64,000 nucleotides of DNA from Chloroflexota bacterium (GTDB lineage: Bacteria; Chloroflexota; Dehalococcoidia; JACPEP01), in NCBI GenBank assembly GCA_016183425.1, contig JACPEP010000039.1:1-64000 (forward strand), in the 5' to 3' direction. The translations under genes and the position numbers were made by a program. The notes beneath the pieces are model-generated. The model made no database searches, was not told the origin of the DNA, and saw nothing but the letters and a program-made list of their open reading frames with translations. Below, one piece after another: positions 50,009 through 57,915 of the stretch (position 1 is the first letter of the stretch; every line of letters starts with the position of its first letter).

Positions 50009-51550
50009 CTATTTGGCATATTCCACCGCCCTCGTCTCTCGAACTACAATCACTTTAATCTGCCCGGGATATTCTAGGGTTTCCTCGATCTTCTTGACGA
50101 TATCCCTGGCCAGCCTCAGGGCACCCAGGTCATCGACTTCCTCAGGTTTGACCAAGATTCGAATCTCCCGTCCGGCCTGAATGGCGAAGGATTTTTCAAC
50201 GCCGCCGAAGCTGTTGGCCACCTCCTCCAGGGCTTGTAAACGCTTGACATAGTGTTCCACGGACTCCCGGCGGGCGCCGGGGCGAGCGCTGCTGACGGCG
50301 TCGGCAGCGCCCACAATGAGGGCCTCTATGCTCATGGTGCCGTTTTCGCCGTGGTGTCCGCCGATGGCTTGAATAACCTCAGGGGATTTGCCATAGCGCT
50401 TGGCCAATTCGGCTCCGATGAGGGCGTGAGGGCCCTCAACTTCATGATCTACTGCCTTACCGATGTCGTGGAGGAGCCCTGCTTTCTTGGCCACTGCCAC
50501 GTCAGCTCCCAGCTCGGCGGCGATCATGCCCGCCAGTTGGGCCACCTCAACACTATGCTGAAGGACGTTCTGACCGTAGCTGTAGCGGTACTTGAGCCTT
50601 CCCAGGAGCTTGATAAGCTCAGGGTGAATCCCCTGGACTTTAGCGGCTTGGGTAGCCTGCTCGCCATCGATACGAATGCTTTGCTCCACCTCGTTTTTGG
50701 CTTTTTGAACCATTTCTTCAATGCGTGCGGGGTGGATACGACCGTCGCTTACCAGCTTGGTGAGGGCCACTCGAGCCACCTCTCGCCGCACGGGGTCGAA
50801 AGCGGAAAGGGTTACGGCATCGGGGGTATCATCGATTATGAGGTCGACGCCGGTGGCGTTCTCCAGGGCTCGGATGTTTCTTCCTTCCCGTCCGATGATA
50901 CGTCCCTTCATGTCGTCGCTGGGTAGAGGTACTACAGATACGCTGGTCTCAGCCACCACCTCGGCGGCACAGCGTTGCAAGGCTGTGCTCAGGATATCCC
51001 GGGCCAGTCGATCGCTCTCTTCCTTGAGCTGGGCCTCCATCTCCCGAAGGCGCCGTGCCGCCTCCTCCTTTATCTCGTCCCCCAGGCTGGCTAGAAGAAG
51101 CTTCTTGGCTTCTTCCTCAGATAGGTTGGAAACACGTTGCAGTTCTTTGAACTGCTTGTTTTTCATTTCCTCCGCCTGGTGGCGTAGATTCTCGCTCTCC
51201 TTTTCCTTATTAGTTAGAGTACGCTCCCGTCGCTCCAGGGATTCTCCCCGTCGCTCCAGATTCTCTTCTCGCTGGATGACGCGGCGTTCCAAACGTTGTA
51301 GCTCGACACGACGCTCCTTAAGCTCGCTTTCCATGGTTGCCCGGAGCTTGATCGTTTCCTCTTTAGCTTCCAGGAGGATTTCTTTCTGTTTTGTCTTGGC
51401 TTCTGCTAGAGTGCGTTCGGCTTCTTCTTGAGCCGCTCTCACTTTGCGGAGGAGGATGATGTGCCTGGCCCAGAAACCTGCCGCGCCCCCGGTGGCCAGG
51501 GCTGCCACACCTACTAGCACTGGGACTATTAAGTTTTCGAGCATTATCAC
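50009..51550 (-). CDS. rny: Ribonuclease Y
   Basis: The 513-residue protein has a membrane anchor ([21 protein letters not shown]), a long coiled coil (residues ~30-200), a KH domain ([26 protein letters not shown]) and an HD domain ([26 protein letters not shown]). RNase Y begins mRNA decay by endonucleolytic cutting at the membrane. It is the first gene of the long minus-strand run. Confidence 0.95.
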   Translation of the reverse strand: MIMLENLIVPVLVGVAALATGGAAGFWARHIILLRKVRAAQEEAERTLAEAKTKQKEILLEAKEETIKLRATMESELKERRVELQRLERRVIQREENLERRGESLERRERTLTNKEKESENLRHQAEEMKNKQFKELQRVSNLSEEEAKKLLLASLGDEIKEEAARRLREMEAQLKEESDRLARDILSTALQRCAAEVVAETSVSVVPLPSDDMKGRIIGREGRNIRALENATGVDLIIDDTPDAVTLSAFDPVRREVARVALTKLVSDGRIHPARIEEMVQKAKNEVEQSIRIDGEQATQAAKVQGIHPELIKLLGRLKYRYSYGQNVLQHSVEVAQLAGMIAAELGADVAVAKKAGLLHDIGKAVDHEVEGPHALIGAELAKRYGKSPEVIQAIGGHHGENGTMSIEALIVGAADAVSSARPGARRESVEHYVKRLQALEEVANSFGGVEKSFAIQAGREIRILVKPEEVDDLGALRLARDIVKKIEETLEYPGQIKVIVVRETRAVEYAK

Positions 51551-51604
51551 CTCGCTTTCTTTGAGGTATTAAAATAGAGACAGGGGGCGGGTCTTCGCCA
51601 ATTC

Positions 51605-51634
51605 ATCTTATCGCTTTCTGCGGCGCAGTGTCAA
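51605..51634 (-). promoter_or_regulatory. Sigma-70 type promoter of the rny run
   Basis: On the minus strand TTGACA (51634-51629), an 18-base spacer and TAAGAT (51610-51605) lie 55 bases before the rny start. No other clear promoter was seen among the next eleven genes. Confidence 0.65.
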
Positions 51635-51660
51635 GGTGATGTGCGAACCAGCAGGAGACA

Positions 51661-51689
51661 TTGACTATGCCTAAACCAAAGGGTATGAT
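51661..51689 (+). promoter_or_regulatory. Sigma-70 type promoter of the exported repeat protein gene
   Basis: TTGACT (51661-51666), a 17-base spacer and TATGAT (51684-51689). It overlaps an upstream in-frame ATG (51667), which supports the downstream start at 51724. Confidence 0.65.
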
Positions 51690-51723
51690 TTTTGCAAAAA
51701 GATTGTTCGAGAGGAGAGAGAAC

Positions 51724-52950
51724 ATGAAACGCCCGCTATGTCTCTTGGTTGCCTTGCTGCTCATCGTCACTGCTTTCCCGGTAGCGGTTTTTGCAGGGAA
51801 CGAAACTCCGGACATGGCCATCCTGCTGACGGCGGAGAACACGGGCCACGCCGATCGATTGGTTGGCAATGGGGGCGGCGCTTTTCGCTTTTACCGCATC
51901 GACCATCCGGGACAGGGCTTGCCAGTGAAGATCGAGTTAACGACCAGCCCTGGCCGGGATTCCTACGGCCTCGCTTTCGGCCTCAAAGTATACGGTCCCA
52001 CGGGGCTGGTGGGAGAAGCTCCAGTGGAGCGAAACGAGGGCACCTGGACGCGGTTCTCGATGACACTTGCCACCGCGCTTGCTGGCGCGTATCTGATTCA
52101 GGTATATAACTATGTCGATGGAATGGCCGTGGACTTCAGCATCCAGGTCAGCGGTTTGGCTGAGGCGGCCCCTAAGCCCGACGCTGTCGTTTCCACTGCC
52201 GATAGGCCATTTGCCATAACGCAGCCTACCGCCAATATCGGCGGATTGCTTCTAGGGAAAAGCGATGGCAACTTCGCGTATTTCTCCTTCGAGTATCCGG
52301 GGGCAAACACAATGTTGGACATAGAGTTGAGGTACTCACCACCGAGCCCCTTCCAAAACGGGGCTATTGGCTTCAACCTCTACCGTCGGGATGATGGTGT
52401 TTTGGTAGGGCAAGGCTTCGAGACGCAGCGCGATAGCGCTCAGGCCACAGTTTCGTACCCATTGAAGAATGTAGAGGGCGGCACATACCTGCTGCAGGTT
52501 TTCAACTATGAGGCTGGCCTGCAAGCGAACTTTGTGCTGGCTGTTTCGGGCACGGCAGGAGAGGTTCTGCTAGCAACGGATAATACGGTGCCCGAGAAGG
52601 CATTGGTGCTAACGGCTTCGGCAGGAGCAGCGCGGGGAAGCATCGGCCCGGCTGCCGGCCCAACATTCAGCTACTTCCTCGTGAGGCACCCCGGGGGCGA
52701 TAAAACAGTGACCGTTCTTCTCATGGTGGACGCCGTGACGGGCGTGTTCGAGGAGGAGTTCGGGTTCAACCTCTATAAGACCGCTGAGCTGGCCGGCCAG
52801 GGGCTGGTCTCATTGAACAGCCGCGGCGACAAGCGCGTCGGCTCGCTCTCTATCGTCGAGGGTGCGGAAACAACCTATCTGATACAGGTTTTCAACTATG
52901 CTACCAGCGCCCCCGCTCGCTTCAGGCTGTACGTTACAGGTCTAGAATAA
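51724..52950 (+). CDS. Exported protein with three beta-sandwich repeats
   Basis: From ATG 51724 (GAGGAGAG 7 bases upstream) the 408-residue protein has a signal peptide (KRPLCLLVALLLIVTAFPVAVFA) and three similar ~125-residue domains. Each ends in a motif like AGAYLIQVYNY, GTYLLQVFNY or TTYLIQVFNY, followed by a strand such as FVLAVSG. The pattern is like bacterial pre-peptidase C-terminal domains. There is no catalytic domain, so it is probably a surface or secreted binding protein. Function unknown. Confidence 0.75.
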   Translation: MKRPLCLLVALLLIVTAFPVAVFAGNETPDMAILLTAENTGHADRLVGNGGGAFRFYRIDHPGQGLPVKIELTTSPGRDSYGLAFGLKVYGPTGLVGEAPVERNEGTWTRFSMTLATALAGAYLIQVYNYVDGMAVDFSIQVSGLAEAAPKPDAVVSTADRPFAITQPTANIGGLLLGKSDGNFAYFSFEYPGANTMLDIELRYSPPSPFQNGAIGFNLYRRDDGVLVGQGFETQRDSAQATVSYPLKNVEGGTYLLQVFNYEAGLQANFVLAVSGTAGEVLLATDNTVPEKALVLTASAGAARGSIGPAAGPTFSYFLVRHPGGDKTVTVLLMVDAVTGVFEEEFGFNLYKTAELAGQGLVSLNSRGDKRVGSLSIVEGAETTYLIQVFNYATSAPARFRLYVTGLE

Positions 52951-52986
52951 GCGCCGGTCTTAGGAGTTGACGATCGTCCGGCGTTT
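52949..52986. terminator. Bidirectional stem-loop between convergent genes
   Basis: AAGCGCCGG (52949-52957) pairs with CCGGCGTTT (52978-52986), nine pairs with one G-T, around a 20-base loop. It lies exactly between the stops of the exported repeat protein and speB. T-runs are short. Confidence 0.45.
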
Positions 52987-53875
52987 AAGGTGTGGATTTG
53001 CTGAAGCTTATGTATCCGATGAACTTGTAGGCGAGTTTGGCGGCTAGAAAGGCGCAGGCCACAGGCCCTTCCCGGGGCACCAACTCCATCAGGTCGAAGC
53101 CAACCACCTGTCGCCGGCGGGCCACCCCTCTAAGGATGTCCAGGGTGTCGTGCCAGTTCAGGCCGCCGGGCTCTGGGTTGCTAACGGCCGCCATGATGGA
53201 GGGGTCCAGAACATCCAGATCTATGGTCACGTATACCTGAGGGGAGAGGGAATCCACGATATTCTCCACGGTTGCCTTGGTTAGGGGCGGGGTGGTGGCA
53301 AAAAAGGTGTTTAGCTTGTCGTGGGCCATAAATTCCTTTTCCTCGCGACTCAGGCTGCGCACTCCCACTAGAGTGACGGGGCACATCTCAACTAGGCGTT
53401 GCGTGACGCAGGCATGGCTGAAGGGGCTTCCCAGATACTCCTGTCGCAAGTCGGCGTGGGCATCCAGTGCCAGGACTGATAGCCGGGGGAACCTTTCTTT
53501 GCAGGCACGAACCAGCCCAATGGTGATGGAGTGCTCTCCCCCTAGAGTCACCAACAGTTTTTCTTCTTTCAGGAGGTCTCGCGCCACGGCCTCCAGGCGT
53601 CTCATCATCGCCTCTGGCCCTTGCATGGCGGGCTCTACCTCGGGAAGAGTGTGGATGCCCACGCGATAGGTTTCCTCATCTAGCTCGGCGTCGTAGAGCT
53701 CCATATACTGAGAGGCGTCGATGGTGGCCTGAGGGCCCTCTTTTGAGCCGCCTCTATACTCGGTGGTGCTGTCGTAGGGGACGGGAAGGATCAGAACCCG
53801 TGCTGTTTCCCGGTGAGTCCATTCCGGCGAAAGGCCGGCGAAGTTGCGAGGGGGATAAAAAGGTAGTGGCGTCAC
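52985..53875 (-). CDS. speB: Agmatinase (ureohydrolase family)
   Basis: The 296-residue protein has all manganese-binding motifs of agmatinases: GGEHSIT, LDAHADLRQEY and TIDLDVLDPS, plus the AVSNPEPGGL segment. It converts agmatine to putrescine and urea. The start overlaps the end of the deoxyhypusine-synthase-like gene by 4 bases. As the last gene of the speD operon it would provide putrescine. Confidence 0.88.
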   Translation of the reverse strand: MTPLPFYPPRNFAGLSPEWTHRETARVLILPVPYDSTTEYRGGSKEGPQATIDASQYMELYDAELDEETYRVGIHTLPEVEPAMQGPEAMMRRLEAVARDLLKEEKLLVTLGGEHSITIGLVRACKERFPRLSVLALDAHADLRQEYLGSPFSHACVTQRLVEMCPVTLVGVRSLSREEKEFMAHDKLNTFFATTPPLTKATVENIVDSLSPQVYVTIDLDVLDPSIMAAVSNPEPGGLNWHDTLDILRGVARRRQVVGFDLMELVPREGPVACAFLAAKLAYKFIGYISFSKSTP

Positions 53876-54930
53876 CGGTCTTTAGGGATTGCCCCGCCCT
53901 TGCCGGGGTCGATGCCCATCTCGCCCTCCAGGGAGAAGGTGGGACGGTTCAACCGAGGGTGGTAATGCTGGTGTCTTTCGGCCACGGCGCTGACTAAAAG
54001 GGGCAAGGCTATGGTGGCATCGGCGTTGATGGTTACCATATGGGCCTGGAAGGAGAGCTTCTTCCAGGATTGGGCTTCCTGGAAGGTGCACCCGGAGAGC
54101 CCTCCCCACTGAGGAGTATCGGCGGTGATCTGGATAGCGTGGCGATGTCCCGGATTTTTTTGGCCGTATATGTAGCTGGCTATGGTAGCCTGCTGGATAA
54201 AGTTTTTGGGGGTGCCTCCGGCTACATAAATGACCCCCGTGACGGGGGCAGCGATGAAGATTTGGGTCATCTCCAGGACATCTTGAACGATATCGAAGAG
54301 AAGCTTCTGTCCGCTTTTCACGCGGGCTGCCCCCACCGACATGCCGAAGACGCTGTCGCCGAAGGCGGGGCAGTAGATGGGCACTCCCGCGGCGGCGGCG
54401 GCGGTGATGATGCCTGGCTCCACAGCCAGGGCGGTCAGCTCTTTCCCCAGGAGATAGAAGTATTCTCTAGTGGTGTAGGCGCGGCTGTGGTCCAGGCTAA
54501 GGGAGAAGCGGGTGATATACTCGTCTGCGTATATGACGTCAGGTTCAGGGGCGTAGACGTCGTAGATGCGGTTGATGTTGGCTTGGGCCAGCTCCAGGTC
54601 GTCGGCCATGGCGCTGCCCTGCCAGTGGCGCTTACCTATGGTCTCGTACAGATCGTGGAAGAGGTTGGCTCCGGTGGAAACCAGCACATCGATGAGGCGG
54701 TTCTCGATGAGATAGACTATCACCGGGCGCATCCCGGCGGGAACCATCGCCCCCGCCAGGCCGAAGAAGATGGTGGTTTCATCTTTAAGCATCCCCATCC
54801 AGATTTCCGCTGCCTGGCCCAGGTTCCGGGCCTGAAATGAGGTCCCCGACATCCTGTTCAACAGTTGGGCGGCGGAGCAGGGGACGGAGATGGAAAAGGG
54901 GACAACGGGAGTATGAAGGTGCTCATTCAT
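53872..54930 (-). CDS. Deoxyhypusine synthase-like protein (homospermidine synthase candidate)
   Basis: From ATG 54930 (ATGA overlap with the speD stop) the 352-residue protein shows the DHS fold: FFGLAGAMVPAGMRPVIVYLIENRLIDVLVSTGANLFHDL near the N-terminus and, at the C-terminus, QITADTPQWGGLSGCTFQEAQSWKKLSF, where the family's active-site Lys is kept. Eukaryotes use DHS on eIF5A; bacterial DHS-like enzymes can make homospermidine from spermidine and putrescine. With speD and speB beside it, a polyamine role is likely. Confidence 0.82.
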   Translation of the reverse strand: MNEHLHTPVVPFSISVPCSAAQLLNRMSGTSFQARNLGQAAEIWMGMLKDETTIFFGLAGAMVPAGMRPVIVYLIENRLIDVLVSTGANLFHDLYETIGKRHWQGSAMADDLELAQANINRIYDVYAPEPDVIYADEYITRFSLSLDHSRAYTTREYFYLLGKELTALAVEPGIITAAAAAGVPIYCPAFGDSVFGMSVGAARVKSGQKLLFDIVQDVLEMTQIFIAAPVTGVIYVAGGTPKNFIQQATIASYIYGQKNPGHRHAIQITADTPQWGGLSGCTFQEAQSWKKLSFQAHMVTINADATIALPLLVSAVAERHQHYHPRLNRPTFSLEGEMGIDPGKGGAIPKDR

Positions 54931-55370
54931 GGCGAGAACTGAGGGAGCCGGTAGCTGCGCAGAGCCACCGTATCGCGGCGCTCCTCCTTTACCATTGAAG
55001 CGGCTACCTCCAAATGGTGGGGGTACTCCAAACCCCGTTCCAGGAGCTGGCAGCGTATCTCTTTTAATCCGAACCATGATTGCAAGTCCATCATGGCCCT
55101 ATCGGTGTCGAACCCCTTACAAGAGAAGATATCTATGTTGACGTAAGCCCGTTCGGGGAAGGTGTGAATGCTGATATGGCTTTCCGCGATGATGACGAAG
55201 CCTGAAATTCCCCAGTCCTCTGGCTTGGGGCCGACATAGCGGAATACCACGGGAGCTGATATCTTGGTCATGTCTATTTGAGCGGGATAGCTGTCCAGAA
55301 TATGATAGATGAGGTCTTTATCCTGTAGTTTCTCGGCATCGCCCCCATACCCGTCGATAACTAGGTGCAT
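54927..55370 (-). CDS. speD: S-adenosylmethionine decarboxylase proenzyme
   Basis: The 147-residue protein has the self-processing site E63-S64-H-I-S-I-H (pyruvoyl formed from Ser64) and the C68-like SCKGFDTDRAM segment. It makes decarboxylated SAM, the aminopropyl donor for spermidine. It carries an N- and C-terminal extension beyond the ~120-residue class 1B enzyme. AGGGAGGT precedes the ATG. First enzyme gene of the operon; no spermidine synthase (speE) is next to it. Confidence 0.92.
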   Translation of the reverse strand: MHLVIDGYGGDAEKLQDKDLIYHILDSYPAQIDMTKISAPVVFRYVGPKPEDWGISGFVIIAESHISIHTFPERAYVNIDIFSCKGFDTDRAMMDLQSWFGLKEIRCQLLERGLEYPHHLEVAASMVKEERRDTVALRSYRLPQFSP

Positions 55371-55402
55371 CTATACCTCCCTTTCCAGTATTATGAACTT
55401 AG

Positions 55403-55476
55403 GTGGGGGCGAGGACTCTCCCCCCACGGATGTCCCTCTTTTCCCCGCTCCTGGGGGAAGCCAGAGGACTTCATCC
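55403..55476 (-). promoter_or_regulatory. Two abutting hairpins in the speD leader (candidate attenuator)
   Basis: Hairpin 1 (55476-55428): GGATG/CATCC closes an elongated stem with TCCTCT/AGAGGGA (one bulged G) and TTCCCC/GGGGAA around a 7-base loop. Hairpin 2 (55427-55403): GTGGGGG/CCCCCAC with an inner GAG/CTC. They touch each other and end 33 bases before the speD start. The 5' arm of hairpin 1 contains the stop codon of the leader peptide. Its CTTCCC could alternatively pair with the speD Shine-Dalgarno GGGAGG. No T-run follows, so translational control seems more likely than termination. Confidence 0.55.
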
Positions 55477-55533
55477 TACGCTGCCGCGAGACCGGGCTCT
55501 GGCCCGCCTTCGTTGATACCAACTCCTTTTCAT
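55471..55533 (-). CDS. Arg-rich leader peptide upstream of speD
   Basis: A 20-codon frame with excellent initiation signals: AGGAGG (55547-55542), 8-base spacing, ATG 55533. Seven of 20 residues are Arg (QRRRARARSR core), coded by AGG, CGA, CGG, AGA and CGC. Its TGA lies in the first arm of the leader hairpins, and it sits between a good promoter and speD. The architecture is that of leader peptides that sense amino acid supply; arginine is the source of agmatine for this operon's agmatinase. Function is inferred. Confidence 0.6.
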   Translation of the reverse strand: MKRSWYQRRRARARSRGSVG

Positions 55534-55618
55534 AACCTTGCCCTCCTCTTCTATCATTTGTGGGCTTATGAATACAGCTACAATGTTCCCACCGCTGTGA
55601 GGCAGCGCTTTAATGGGG

Positions 55619-55647
55619 ATATTAGCATACTTAGGGGGGAAAAGCAA
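55619..55647 (-). promoter_or_regulatory. Promoter of the speD operon leader
   Basis: On the minus strand TTGCTT (55647-55642), a 17-base spacer ending in an extended TGC, and TAATAT (55624-55619). The transcript would start near 55612, giving a leader of ~240 bases before speD. The leader start also has a CGCTG/CAGCG hairpin near 55600. The 210 bases between this promoter and ricT show no gene. Confidence 0.6.
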
Positions 55648-55857
55648 ACCTGGCTGAAGGGTGGTTAATAACGTTTTTCGATCACCCTACCATTCCCCTT
55701 CGGCTCGGGACACCGCTGGGCCAGGACGAGGGTGGTGATGATCTGGGCATTCCCCAGACTGGAGTTTCCCGGGCAGGGGGGGTAGTCAAAAGACAACACC
55801 ATCACACTTTAGCGGTTTGTTGGTTTATTGCCACCCTCGTAGCCCTGCTGCTGGGGT

Positions 55858-56751
55858 TTACATATCTGTTGAGGTGCCAGATCTCCCTCGTCCGCGGCCG
55901 GTGGTTTCCCCTACGGGCGATACATCTTTCTGGGGAAACTGGACTATGGTAGCGTCCTCCAGCTTAACGGTGACCATCTCGGTCAAAGGGGCGGCTGCTA
56001 TGACCTTGCCGATACCTTTGGGGGTAGTGACGGTGAGTCCCTCTTTGGGCAATTGGCTGCGTGCCACTCGGTACTGCTCTACTTCGTAGCCCAGGCAACA
56101 TAGAAGGCGTCCACAGACGCCCGATATTTTGGCCGGGTTTAGGGGCAATCCTTGTTCTCGGGCCATTCTTATGGACACATTGTTGAAGCAGGTAAGATGG
56201 GTAGCGCAGCACAGTAGGAGGCCACAGTGTCCCACGCCGCCCACCAGTTTGGTCTGATCCCGGGGTCCCAGTTGTCTCAACTCTACCCTGGTCTTGAAGG
56301 TGCTGGCCAGTTCTCGAACTAGCTCACGAAAATCCACTCGTCCCTCGGCGGTGAAGTAGATGGTAAGGCGGCTACCGTCCAGGTTGTACTCTGCCCCCAA
56401 AAGTTTCATGGGCAGATTGAACTGCCGAACCTTTTCCAGGCACCGGTTCAGCACCTCCCCCTCCTTTGCTCTCAGCTCTTGCCATCGTTGTGTGTCCCGG
56501 GGCTCCGCCTTACGCAATACCTCCTTTAGGGGCTCACTGAGCTGGCTGGCAATCACCTGATGGGGGGCTATGATCACCGTTCCCAACTCCAGCCCTCGTT
56601 CTGTCTCTACCACTACTTCGTCTCTCACTGTCAACTCTAGTTCTCCAGGGTGGAAGTAGTAGATTCGGCCGGCTCTTCTGAAGCGAAGCCCTACCACCAA
56701 GGTTTCTGGTGGGGTAATTTCAGCTGGCGGTTGCGTCGTGCTTTCTTCCAT
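55858..56751 (-). CDS. ricT: PSP1-domain regulatory protein RicT (YaaT)
   Basis: The 297-residue protein has the PSP1 domain and the family cysteines HCGLLLCCATHL and CGRLLCCLGYE, which in Bacillus help bind iron-sulfur clusters in the RicAFT complex that stimulates RNase Y cleavage. Its neighbour holB is the same as in Bacillus. An rny gene is 5 kb away in this window. The last ~25 residues are Gly/Arg-rich (TTGRGRGRSG). Confidence 0.85.
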   Translation of the reverse strand: MEESTTQPPAEITPPETLVVGLRFRRAGRIYYFHPGELELTVRDEVVVETERGLELGTVIIAPHQVIASQLSEPLKEVLRKAEPRDTQRWQELRAKEGEVLNRCLEKVRQFNLPMKLLGAEYNLDGSRLTIYFTAEGRVDFRELVRELASTFKTRVELRQLGPRDQTKLVGGVGHCGLLLCCATHLTCFNNVSIRMAREQGLPLNPAKISGVCGRLLCCLGYEVEQYRVARSQLPKEGLTVTTPKGIGKVIAAAPLTEMVTVKLEDATIVQFPQKDVSPVGETTGRGRGRSGTSTDM

Positions 56752-56862
56752 TGTTGTTATCCTCCCGCATTTTCAGCCTCGCCAGATGGGGTGTCCCGCC
56801 TCTGGCAGAGGCGATAGGTCGTTAGTTTATTCTTTGTCATAAAAAATTGTCTCAGGCTACTT

Positions 56863-57885
56863 TTATCTCATGCCCTGAGGCAGGCCAAGCATCAGCACCT
56901 CTAGTACCAGGCGAGGGTTGGCGTTTTGATCCAATTGCTGGATTGCGTTTCCGATACTGTGGATGAAGGAGACAATTTCGCCCAGGGTGTACTGTTGGGC
57001 CTGTTTTATGGTTTGGCCTTCCCAATCCTGGTGGGTTACCAACGGGGGACAGCCCCCTTTTATGAGAAGGAGGTCTCTCCACCAGCTTCGCCAGAGGGTC
57101 AGCGTATCCTTGGTCGTCTCCGGGGCCTTGCCGAACTGTTCCGCCCAACCAGATGCTGTCGCCAGTTGCTTATCTCGGTTAGCTTCGATAAGGGAGGCCA
57201 AGGCGCTGATGGTCTCCTGGCGTTGCTGCCACTCTGGGTGGTTATCGACGGCCATAACGGCCAGCCCGGTCCTTCCCAGGCACTGTCGAGCCAGGGTCTC
57301 GGCATGCTCCGAGGAAAGAGACCGACCCTGAACCAGAAAATCCCGGACTGTCTCCGTAGAGGTGGGCCGCATTTCGACGCGCTGGCATCGAGATACCACC
57401 GTGGATGGTAGTCGATCCTCTTGGGCCGTCAGGAGAATAAAGAGAACGTTTGGGGGCGGTTCTTCCAGGGTTTTGAGGAGGCAATTGGCGGCGTCTCCGG
57501 TGAGGAGCTCTGCCCCCTGGATGATGAAGACCCGCCATCTCCCTTGATAGGGCTTGAGGTGTGCCAGGTGCTGTATCTCCATGATGCGCTTGATGCCGAT
57601 ACTTCGCTTAGAGCCTCCGTTTTCTTCTGTGGACAGTCCGGTATCTTCCGTGGACAGCAGGACAACGTCGGGGTGAATGCCTCTGGCGATATGGAGGCAA
57701 GAGGGGCATTTACCGCAAGGAGGATCGTCGCTCTCGCAGTTCACCGCCTGGGACAGCGTTAGAGCTAAGGTCGTCTTGCCCACGTGGGGCGGCCCTGTGA
57801 AGAGATGGGCGTGGGGAAGCCGTCCTTCTTTCAGGCTACGTTCTATCCACGCCAGCGCTCTAGGCTGGCCGATTATTGGCCACAT
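56863..57885 (-). CDS. holB: DNA polymerase III subunit delta'
   Basis: The 340-residue AAA+ protein has Walker A GPPHVGKTTLAL, a four-Cys zinc module (CESDDPPCGKCPSC), the KTLEEPPPNVLFILLT sensor segment and the SRC motif (VVSRCQRVE). It forms the stator of the clamp loader. Length is normal. It follows lysA by 30 bases and precedes ricT. Confidence 0.9.
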   Translation of the reverse strand: MWPIIGQPRALAWIERSLKEGRLPHAHLFTGPPHVGKTTLALTLSQAVNCESDDPPCGKCPSCLHIARGIHPDVVLLSTEDTGLSTEENGGSKRSIGIKRIMEIQHLAHLKPYQGRWRVFIIQGAELLTGDAANCLLKTLEEPPPNVLFILLTAQEDRLPSTVVSRCQRVEMRPTSTETVRDFLVQGRSLSSEHAETLARQCLGRTGLAVMAVDNHPEWQQRQETISALASLIEANRDKQLATASGWAEQFGKAPETTKDTLTLWRSWWRDLLLIKGGCPPLVTHQDWEGQTIKQAQQYTLGEIVSFIHSIGNAIQQLDQNANPRLVLEVLMLGLPQGMR

Positions 57886-57915
57886 GAGATATGAAGCATT
57901 TCTCTCTAAGAATGG

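Noticed and set aside
54040-54840. Plus-strand frame of 266 codons opposite the DHS-like gene
   Set aside because: Gly/Val-rich shadow; the minus-strand protein has conserved DHS motifs.
55371-55647. Known riboswitch class before speD
   Set aside because: I could not match the leader to any riboswitch consensus I know; the open leader-peptide frame explains it better.
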